DNA of 64,000 nt from Cladochytrium replicatum (Eukaryota > Chytridiomycota > Chytridiomycetes > Cladochytriales > Cladochytriaceae), in the NCBI GenBank assembly GCA_025526935.1, contig JAHLKD010000119.1, forward strand, positions 1 through 64,000, written 5' to 3'. Of the stretch, positions 55,816-64,000 are shown one piece after another. Position numbers and translations under genes: made by a program. Under the pieces are notes generated by a model. It was not told the DNA's origin and did not search any database. It saw only the letters and a program-made list of their open reading frames with translations. The stretch's first letter is position 1. Each line of letters begins with the position of its first letter.

Positions 55816-58045
55816 ATGACGAACAACAAATCCAATGGTCCCCTTAACCCCTTTGTGAAGGAGTTGTTCGACAAAGAGTCACGCGATGCTTGCTACCTCA
55901 TGTTGAAGCACACCTCGCTTCTTCGTGTGCTGATTCAGCCCCAGGCCCCAAGAAACGTGCACAGAATACCCCCACTTACCATCGATTGGCGGAATTCAAC
56001 CGTCTCCACAACTCCCAGTGGAGCACCTTACAGCATTGTCTCACACGTTTGGGGAAGTGATATTGCCAAACGCACTGCTAAAGAGCTGAAGATCGCCGAT
56101 GGAGTTACTTGGAATGTCCCGCTCAACGGTCATTTCTGGAAGTGCAGGTTCTGGGAACTCATGCCCGAAGCTTGGAGGGACCAGTTTCTGTGTGATCGTG
56201 TGTGGATGGACGTCCTTTGTATGAACCAGGACAGCCCGTCGGAAATCCACGCTCAAGTCGAATGCATGGGCGATTACTACAGAAAGTGAGTGAATAAAGA
56301 TAAGAGCGATGTGAAGACGAACCCAAGGATGGCGCGAGGGGCTAGAGCTTGTTGAAGCGGCAATACTTCAAAGTATCCTTATGAAGTTGAATCGTGGAGA
56401 AAATACCTTAGGTGTCTGGTCCTGCTCTAACTTTCTTCGTGCTTGTAGTGCCAAGCACTGCATTGTTCTCCTTGAATCTTTGACCGAAGATCAGGTTATG
56501 GCACTGAAATCCGCAATCGAACTTGTTAAGCCTGGCGGAGATTACGCCTCACAAAGTGGATGCTGGGACCAATTGAGCGACGAGCAGCGTGACGCTTTGA
56601 CGGCGCTGTCGAAAGATCCCTGGCTGGTCCGATTATGGTGAGTTGATCATCGTTCAAGCGTGTCATATCTGATCTGCTGCCTTAAAATAGGACACTTCAA
56701 GAAGCGCTGCTACCCAAGAGTCTTGTCTTCATGATTATAGGCGACAGCCCTGAAGAGGAGCTCGAGAATGTGGACTCCGTCCGCGGGCGAACTATTGTCG
56801 AAGACAATCTTCTCGAGCTAGTCAGCCAGATTGTTGGCGGTTCAAACGCCGCAACTATCGACGGACGAGTCAAGTTCGAGCACCCAATGGATACGTCTAT
56901 TTCAACCCTTTCCGACCCGGGATTTCGAAAAATGACTGAAGCCCTCGGTGGCACAACAACTGGAATGCTATTATCCCAAGCAGCTGTTCGTCAATCGAGC
57001 TGGCCGGTGAGTTAAGATACACAACAAATATCTATTCTCTTATAAGCATTCTATCAGGAGGATAGAATCTACGGAATCCTTGGGGCGCTGGGGTATAAAG
57101 TGGATGTCAAGTATCACGACGATCGTGAGGACAGCGCCGGGATTATGAACGTTGTCCGGGGCTCCCTCGGTCAGCTCGCTGCCTGTGCTCTCGAGAGCCA
57201 AGACGCAACCGCACTCTTTTTCCTCGGTAAAGCTAATACTGTCGACACAGAATCCAAAGCGCACTGGTATCCCACTGGCCCGCACTCGTTCATTTCAACA
57301 AGCTCGACTCCGCCTGTCCACATACACTCGCTTTCGCTCGATCCCAGCTCCCTCCAACTCTCGCTGTCATGCCGCCTCGTCGGCAAAGTCCACTCCTCCG
57401 CTACACCCGTGTTTTTCGAACATACTTTCGGCGAAGAAGTGGGCATGCACTTGCTAGCGTGGAAACTGTTTGGCTACTTGATGTTCATGGGTGCTGACGC
57501 CGAAAGAATTGTCCGCGCGACGATCGGGAGCCATCATCCGGAAGCTGAGGAGTTCAAGGCTTTTGCTGGAAGGGTCATCAAGGAAGATCAGACTCCGCCA
57601 AACAGGATCCAGCAACACGCAATCGGAGTGATGATGGCAAACCATCCCTATATGGCTAGGGAGGCTACAAAGGCGATCACTGTGACGGGAATTGAGGAGG
57701 AGTATTCGCCAACGAAGAAGTGCTTTGGCTTCATGACTCTAAATGCTATCCCAAAGGTAACATTACAAATTTATTGATTTTTTCTTGTTAATCCTAAGAA
57801 TGCTAGACTGAACCTTGGGGTGTATATGACATTGGACTCGTTGGGGGTGCCGGTGTGCGACGATTTATTGGTACGTAAAGGAAAAGTTAGCTGAAGCTGA
57901 AATCTTGATAACGACATTCGTTTCAGTGATGGAGCCTACTTCGGATCGCAAACGTTTCAACCGAATTGGGATAGCGACCATTATGCTTGAAGAGTGGGAG
58001 GGATGCGGATTTTGGGGCCAAGGGCAAAGTATTGTCCTGGAGTAG
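55816..58045 (+). CDS. HET-domain-like protein
   Basis: Resembles fungal heterokaryon-incompatibility (HET) domain proteins. Six exons: 55816-56285, 56449-56638, 56691-57006, 57058-57755, 57807-57870, 57927-58045; 618 residues. HET-type blocks in order: 'PYSIVSHVWGSDIAK', 'DRVWMDVLCMNQDSPSEIHA' (compare WIDA.CINQ....E...Q), 'MGDYYRNAKHCIVLL', 'WLVRLWTLQEALLPKSLVFM' and 'EDRIYGILGALGY'. The C-terminal half has no domain I recognise. In filamentous fungi HET domains mediate self/non-self cell death and some are TIR-related; the role here is unknown. Downstream the gene is followed by a broken WW-repeat gene. Confidence 0.78.
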
Positions 58046-58159
58046 ATTGTCTCCATTGGTTATTATGATGTCAAATTGGAGGAGGATGTCACACCTGTAC
58101 ATAAAATAGCGATATTCTCTCTCCGCCAGTGACGGCATCGATCACAGCCTTTACCTCAT

Positions 58160-58950
58160 CCTAACTATCTAGATTGTCGACCTGATCCTCACTGCTCTTC
58201 AAAAGCACGAAAGCGATCCACCCGCATCGCCTCCATATCGCCACCATGCGCCGCGCCTCCACGTCAACTCCTCTGCGTCCATGGACGATGCGAGCGCTAA
58301 CGGCCACATTAAGGTGCTTGATTGGTGGACGTCAAGATTCAAGTATGCCGCTCGCGGTACAGATGACGTGCGCGCTCAGTCGAAGTTCTCGACTTGGTGG
58401 CGAGAGAGCGGGATGCCGCTCCTCCGCACAGAGGCCGCGATCGGCGGAGCATCCGGAGACGGAAATGTGCCGGCCTCCGCGCTCGATTCCGCGAGCGAGA
58501 CGAAGTATTCGCGTCGGGCAGTGGACCTGGCAGCAGGAATGGACACGTCGATGTGCTGAAGTGGTGGGACAGGAGCGGGCTCAAGCTTTACTACTCGGAT
58601 CAGGGGATGGATTCTGCAACCGGAAATGGTCATGTTAAGGTTCTGGCGTGGTGGAAGAAAAATCGACGCACTATGACTTGGAGCTGCCTTTCGATGGATG
58701 AGACAAGCAAGAATGGCAATGTGCATGTGTTGGAATGTGGAAGCAGAGTTGGATTCAGATGCTGTGGAGCTTCCGCGCGAAACATTGGGGGTTGCAGATG
58801 GGCAATTGGAGGTTCTTGTGTGGTGGAAAACAAACGGGGAGTTGAGCATGAGGGTAACTCGGGGAGGGTGTGCGGTTGGTTTGAAGTAGTGTTGATGATC
58901 CGATTGTCAGTGGAAGCAACTAGGTGTGAGCTGTTCACAGTTTGTTGAAC
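58160..58950 (+). pseudogene. Broken WW-repeat (ankyrin-like) gene
   Basis: Starts like a repeat gene ('MDDASANGHIKVLDWW' from 58281). A second frame takes over near 58540 with 'SRNGHVDVLKWWDRSGLKL' and 'ATGNGHVKVLAWWKKN'. Repeats then decay after 58740 ('NGNVHVLE'). Frame changes inside repeat units show loss of function. The N-terminal F-box-like segment of the intact paralogue is not recognisable here. Confidence 0.75.
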
Positions 58951-59149
58951 TGTCCGTTGGAAGTAACTACTAATATCAAATAGAAAGCTGGCTTTATCCA
59001 TGAAATGGAAAATCGGACTTGGCGCAATCACGTCCACCTCCTCATGGAAAGGATGTCTCCAATCGTAGTGCCATCTATCCTGGCCATACACCGGATTTTT
59101 CACACGGTGAGGTATTCACCTGGTGTGACGCATCCGCAATCGCGGCGAT

Positions 59150-60280
59150 ATCACCATTCTAACTTTGAACATTCGTTCAGGACGTATCGTTGCATGATTA
59201 TGTCCGCGGGGACTTCATAATATGTTTGTGATCCCAGCAACGGCGAAATCGTGTCTGCTGCAAACGAGTTCATCAGGATCCCACTTCCGTGCCGACGAAC
59301 TTCCCGCAATGATCGTAGCCCTGTGCGAAACGCAACAGTCGTATCATTGAATCCCATCCTAGATCACAAAGCGGGAAATTGTGCTCCAAAGCAACGTAAT
59401 AGTTGGAGTCGTACGTTGAACGCACTTCGGACCAGCGCCTTTCAGCAGAACGCATTTAGAAAGGACTCAACTGTACCGATGAGATGCTTGCTTTGGACTC
59501 GATCCTCTGAGAGCAGTGATGACGAGGAAGGTCATCAAGTAATCGTGCGGAGAGCTCATGGAAATCAGCTCGTTTTCACCTGTCAGTGGTAATGGTATCC
59601 CATGAAAAACCATCGAGAAGCCAGCGAGCAAAGAAAACAAAACGTACAAAACCCACGGCATGCCCAATCATCGTCAATATTCCCAACCAAAAGTTCCGCA
59701 GAGAATCGACCACCTTAAAGGATATACGAGAACCTGGGCGGCTAGCACGGTTGTCACAACCACGGGTCGCATTTGAAATGCTGTCAACCGTTCTCCAAAC
59801 TTAAGCAGAAGTATAGGTGTAGCCTGCTTGGCCCATGAAGGTGGGATCAGGGTCCAAAGGAGGATAAAATGCCCCACGGGATTGCTCGCAAACCGAATCA
59901 GGGAAGAACAGATGCAGGATCGCAAATCAAGTCCCTCTGGACTGCAGATATCCGACAATCGTGCAAGTAGCGCTGGTCATGAGCAGCATTACGAAGCTCG
60001 ATAGCAACAGTTGATCAACCAGCAGGTCGAAGCTGACCAAGGCGGTGAGAATCGTTGTCAATGGCTAGGGTGGTGTACAGAAACGGATTCATGAAGATAT
60101 TTGCATATTTTTTTTCCAAAGTAGATTCGATTGATTGCTTGTGCTGTTGTAGGGAATCAATGTGGATAGTACGAGTAGATTCACGGGGAAGCGAGAACCC
60201 AAAAGTTTGAAAAAATAACGACGCATGCCAAACTTGATGAGTGGATGAGCTTGAGTAGGTCGGTAGAGAGCTGGGCAAAG
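59150..60280 (-). other. Possible decayed multi-pass membrane protein gene
   Basis: The minus-strand frames at about 60278-60015, 59958-59674 and 59667-59467 carry hydrophobic segments ('FILLWTLIPPSW', 'LYVLFSLLAGFSMVFHGI') that would make several membrane spans if joined, but stops and frame changes separate them and no splice pattern restores a frame. I do not recognise a family. Confidence 0.35.
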
Positions 60281-60629
60281 TGCATTGAAACAGCTTTTGC
60301 CTTTTGATCCGATGCTTCGATCACGGATGGCATCAGTAGCAAGTGGGGGATGGTGTGGCGCTACCCAGATGTGTTACTAAAATTACAGCTTTGTTGCATT
60401 TCGTTAGGGCAATGGACGGACGCGCTAGACTTTGAAAAGACTGATCCAGTTTCTAACAGCATTTATAGGTTGGAAAGTAAAACAGCAAACAAGCTTTGAA
60501 CACGTATCGACGCCATACGTGGTCGGTCATTCACAATGAATGAACGATTTTGTAGACGTGTTCATTTTGCCATCTTGTTGTTCTGCACTATAACAACGGC
60601 CTTGAGTGAATCCGGGGACATCGCTCGCC

Positions 60630-61499
60630 ATGGCGCTTCCGATCGAAATCACAGACGAAATACTGATCCAGCTCGGCAAGCACACCAAGATGCCTCATCA
60701 AGCCTTCAAACTGGCGGCATTCTTTCGTAGAAGAACGGTTCAAATCACCCTCTTTCCCCTCGTCCGTGTTCCCTCGATGGACGAGGCTAGTGCGCAAGGA
60801 CTTATCTCTATCCTCGATCTCCATCACTCCCTAAAGCGTGCACCAGCCTACACCGAGAAAGCCGTCGTAGAAGCGAGCAAGAACGGGCATGTGCGCGTTC
60901 TCGAATGGTGGAAGCAGAGTGGACTCTCGCTAAAGTACACTAGCTGGGCCACGAGCTGGGCGAGCTCATCCGGACACATTGAGGTTCTCGAATGGTGGAG
61001 ATCAAGCGGGCTCAATCTTAGGCACGACTTCTGGGCCATGGATCTCGCGAGTCGGAATGGGCGCGTAGACGTGTTGGAGTGGTGGCGATCGAGCGGGTAC
61101 GAGCTGCGGTGGAGTAGCTATGCGATGGGCCTTGCAAGTGCTAATGGGCAGGTGGAGGTGTTGGAGTGGTGGAAGAACAGTGGACTTGAGTTAGAGTGGA
61201 CTGATTCGGCGATGTATCTGGCAAGTGAGTATGGACAGATGGAGGTTCTGGAGTGGTGGAAAGAGAGTGGGTTGGATCTGAGGTACACTGAGCGGGCGAT
61301 TGAAGCGGCAGCGGAAAAGGGACATGTTGCAGTTGTGATCTGGTGGCTCAACTGTGCGATGGCCAGAAACAGCGCAGATCGCAGCATCGCTTTATCCTTG
61401 CCAACCACCGTCAAGTATGCTATGAGTAATTGGATTCGGGAAATTCGAAAGAGTGTGATAGCATTTGTGACTTCCTGTGGTTTGCGACCCGCTAGTTGA
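60630..61499 (+). CDS. F-box-like protein with WW-repeat (ankyrin-like) array
   Basis: Single exon, 289 residues. The N-terminus 'MALPIEITDEILIQLGKH' looks like the first helices of an F-box (LP.EI...IL..L). Then come six or seven units of about 33 residues with consensus 'A...G.VEVLEWWK.SGLEL.W....A': 'NGHVRVLEWWKQSGLSLKY', 'SGHIEVLEWWRSSGLNLRH', 'NGRVDVLEWWRSSGYELRW', 'NGQVEVLEWWKNSGLELEW', 'YGQMEVLEWWKESGLDLRY'. These are ankyrin-like helical pairs with a conserved Trp-Trp. An F-box plus a repeat array would fit a ubiquitin-ligase substrate receptor, but this is inference. Two dead relatives lie at 39950-40330 and 58160-58950. Confidence 0.8.
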   Translation: MALPIEITDEILIQLGKHTKMPHQAFKLAAFFRRRTVQITLFPLVRVPSMDEASAQGLISILDLHHSLKRAPAYTEKAVVEASKNGHVRVLEWWKQSGLSLKYTSWATSWASSSGHIEVLEWWRSSGLNLRHDFWAMDLASRNGRVDVLEWWRSSGYELRWSSYAMGLASANGQVEVLEWWKNSGLELEWTDSAMYLASEYGQMEVLEWWKESGLDLRYTERAIEAAAEKGHVAVVIWWLNCAMARNSADRSIALSLPTTVKYAMSNWIREIRKSVIAFVTSCGLRPAS

Positions 61500-61609
61500 A
61501 TGCCAGAGGAATGTTTTCACTATTTTTTTTCAAATTGCACTTTTGTACCCTTCCGTGGCGTGGACGGGTGCCAACCTCTTCCTGATTATCCGACAAATTC
61601 ACCGTCATA

Positions 61610-62300
61610 ATGGCTGCCGGCTCATTCGACCTCAACAGTCCAATCAACTGGATCCTGCTCTCGACGTTCGTGTGTCTGCTCTTGGTATGGCTGTCTCAGC
61701 CGAAACCGTACAAGGCTCCTCCTCCAAAGCATGCCGGTGTGCATTACTCCAGTTGGTTTCATGGTCCTGTAACTCAGTCTCTGCACAATCATTACAGAGG
61801 TCATCGAACTCCGGGATTACACCCCTATCGAACTTTCCGAATTCGACGGCCTGAAGAGCAAAAAGATTTTCATGGGTGTGAACGGGAAAGTGTACGATGT
61901 TACCCGTGGTGCGTCATTCTATGGCCCAGGAGGGATGTACGGGAACTTTGCCGGACGCGACGCATCAAGGTAAGAGGAAAGACCTGTGGTCTTCCGACGC
62001 ACCTGCGGAATATGCGTGGCCAAACATGGCTGACATTACGATTATGCAAAAGGGGCCTCGCAAAGAACTCGTTTGATATCTCTATGGTAACAGCCCCAGA
62101 CCAGGCTATTGACAAGCTGGAAGATTTGGAGGCAGACGAATGGCAGTCCCTGCGAGATTGGGCAAACTTTTTTGAATCAAAGTAAGCATGTCGGCGGCTA
62201 AAATTGGGCCACGGCGGTGCTGATCTGACTTGCATTGGCTGGCTCTGCTTTGACTAATAGGTATGATCACGTTGGATTCCTCATCGAGAACAAGCAATGA
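61610..62300 (+). CDS. DAP1: Membrane-associated haem-binding protein (Dap1/PGRMC, cytochrome b5-like)
   Basis: Haem-binding MAPR protein that supports cytochrome P450 enzymes of sterol synthesis. Exon 1 (from ATG 61610) has a membrane anchor '[18 protein letters not shown]' and a basic, Pro-rich linker. Intron 1 ends near 61802; exon 2 gives '[15 protein letters not shown]', '[14 protein letters not shown]' and '[18 protein letters not shown]', which contains the Tyr that binds haem in PGRMC1. Exon 3 starts 'GLAKNSFD' and has '[19 protein letters not shown]'. The final exon is '[12 protein letters not shown]', ending at 62300. The exact intron 1 donor and acceptor are ambiguous (two in-frame pairs). 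Confidence 0.92.
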
Positions 62301-62533
62301 GAATTGATTGGCTATTGACCGTCCTTTTTCAATTTTTTGCTAAGCTTTGTTCTCCTGTGTGCTACGTGTAACAACGTCTATCCCAGATGATTGAAATGAA
62401 TAGCATTGCTGTTTGTAGCCCCGATCCCCCTTTTCTCTATGTGCCACCCCACCCACCCCATGGCCGTCGTGCCCGAAATCAAAATCAATTGAAATCCCAA
62501 CGAACACCACAATTCTGCGCTTGATTCTCACCA

Positions 62534-64000
62534 ATGGATCAATGGGTGCGGAAACGTGCTGTAGCTCTCTTCGCTTACAACTCGGGCGTTGACATGGACC
62601 TGGTCATGGACGAGGGCGACCCTATCCTTGTCACTGGTGTTGAGAACGACGACTGGTGGAACGGCAAGAACATCACCACAAAGAAGTTTGGCTCGTTCCC
62701 AAAGACTTTCGTCCGTCTCGTCCCGGATCAGTTCGCGGAGTCCGTCGGAGAATGGGCTGCAACAACATCAAGCCCTACGGACGTCAGGTCTGAAACAAAC
62801 CCCTTTGCGAGTGACGGTCCCGCTGCGACCACTCGCTCTATTCCTCTGTCTGGAAGCGAATCTTCTGGAACTAGGTCCATCATGCCCGCACCCGAAACTG
62901 AGACCCGAACTGTTACGGAGAGGATCAACCCTGATGGGTCTCGTTCCATCGTGACGACAATCACGAAGAAGATTCTGACGACTGTTGCGAAGCCGAATCC
63001 ACCTTCAGTGCAAATTCCTACGCCGGCCGCGACTCCGCCAAAGGTCACAACAACTACTGCTGTTCCAACAACTACTGCTGTTCCAACAACGCAAAAGGTT
63101 CTCACAACTAACCCCCTCGGCGTGAGACCTCCGATGCCTCCCAGGCCTGTGGGGCATGGCACAGCGTCAAGCTGGGCTCCCACAGTTGACGATGTGATTA
63201 CTCGATTAGAGTGCGCAGAAAGAACCCCGACATGAAAGCAATTGGATTTTAATAAGTGTTTGTTGCAGGTCTATCAAAACGGTTCGAGCTCACGGAAAAG
63301 ACAAACTTGTGTGGACTCCGGACCAGTTTGTAGCCATTGATTTGTACTGCAAGAATTCGCCTGCCGCTGTCGACAAAGACATGGACAAACTGGTGAATTA
63401 CTTGTCAGCCTTCCCTGGGGAGAAAACCCAACTGAACAAACTTCGGTTAGTACCAAACTTCGTTTTTGATCTCATGGATATCGAAAGCTAATCCCACAAC
63501 AGCGCTGTTTACACATGGGTCTGTTCGCACATCCAGTACGATGTTGCCGGATACCTTTCTGGGAAGTATGGCGGTGATGATCCGCTGAAGACTGGAACGG
63601 CCGTGTGCGCTGGATACTCGAAACTGTACCGCGATTTGGCTCACGCTCTTGGCGTCACGGAAGTGATTGTTGTCGAAGGATCAGGACGTGGGGCTGGAAG
63701 GTGAGCCGAGATCAACCCCTTTGGGCGAATTTGCCTGACACGATTTTACCTAATCAGCGCTCCGGGCGATCCTTGCATCGACCCTTACGATCACGCTTGG
63801 AACGCAGTTCTTCTGGAGAATGGTGAACATCGCTTCATCGAGAGTACTTGGGGAGCTGGAAACACCAATCTCGCCAGTAAGGCCTTGCTCTTGGTACAGT
63901 GCAAAGTCAACTGATCGAATCGTTGCAATATAGCCCGACAGTTTACCTACAACTTTGTCAACCAGTGGTTCCTGGTAAGCTGGCGGCTGTTCACGTCAAT
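62534..64000 (+). CDS. CYK3: Cyk3-type cytokinesis protein, SH3 + transglutaminase-like (partial)
   Basis: Contractile-ring/septum protein family. Exons seen: 62534-63210, 63269-63445, 63503-63700, 63758-63876, 63934-63974, then an intron at the window edge. The N-terminal SH3 domain reads 'AVALFAYNSGVDMDLVMDEG', 'DDWWNGKN', 'GSFPKTFVRLV'. A long Thr/Pro linker includes a repeated 'TTTAVPTT' and a proline motif 'RPPMPPRP'. The transglutaminase-like fold follows: 'AVYTWVCSHIQYD', 'GTAVCAGYSKLYRDLAHALG' (Cys), 'YDHAWNAVLLENGEHRFIES' (His), 'TWGAG'. Here the candidate Cys and His are both present, whereas in budding yeast Cyk3 the triad is thought to be incomplete. The 3' part is missing from the window. 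Confidence 0.88.

Overview
This is eukaryotic nuclear DNA, almost certainly from a fungus. Genes sit close together on both strands and are cut by many short GT-AG introns (mostly 30-75 bp). The protein set is fungal: Hap3, Isa1, Vma5, Tfc1, an Och1-type GT32, a GPI-anchored chitin deacetylase, a HET-type protein and Cyk3. Proteins built from repeats around 'VLEWW..SGL', a tandem coronin (coronin-7), and a class C GPCR carrying periplasmic sugar-binding modules fit an early-diverging zoosporic fungus (chytrid-like) best. That placement is inference.

Region 1 (1-9,980) is a mobile-element island. Two LINE pieces lie head to tail on the minus strand, separated by a poly(A) tail. Two short GGGTC-rich inverted-repeat elements (1,901-2,057 and 9,810-9,971) bracket an unrecognised coiled-coil ORF pair that reads through a UGA only with a +1 shift, and a hAT transposon. 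The hAT transposase is broken by two frameshifts and lies between two large, oppositely oriented arrays of a ~97 bp tandem repeat.

Region 2 (11,550-47,900) is a dense housekeeping block: sphingosine-1-phosphate lyase, coronin-7, Nop58, V-ATPase subunit C, a BAH-domain DNA cytosine methyltransferase, TFIIIC tau95 and a Chk2/Rad53-type FHA kinase (divergent, 53 bp between start codons), a MATA-type HMG-box factor diverging from the CCAAT-binding subunit Hap3, an Atg14-like autophagy subunit, a class C GPCR with tandem sugar-binding modules, chitin deacetylase, an alkyltransferase-like DNA repair protein, Isa1, a 3-ketoacyl-CoA reductase with a decayed paralogue nearby, and tryptophanyl-tRNA synthetase with a mitochondrial-type leader.

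Region 3 (47,900-53,040) is a gene graveyard with at least two decayed S10 serine carboxypeptidase copies and fresh small tandem duplications. Region 4 (53,044-64,000) is more accessory: a GT32 glycosyltransferase with a stopless intron, a HET-domain-like protein, a broken and an intact WW-repeat gene (the intact one with an F-box-like N-terminus), a Dap1/PGRMC haem-binding protein, and the 5' part of a Cyk3-type SH3/transglutaminase-like cytokinesis protein that runs off the window.

Exon limits were placed by hand from splice sites and family conservation. Where a full exon list is given, lengths sum to an open frame. Gene coordinates span start to stop including introns.
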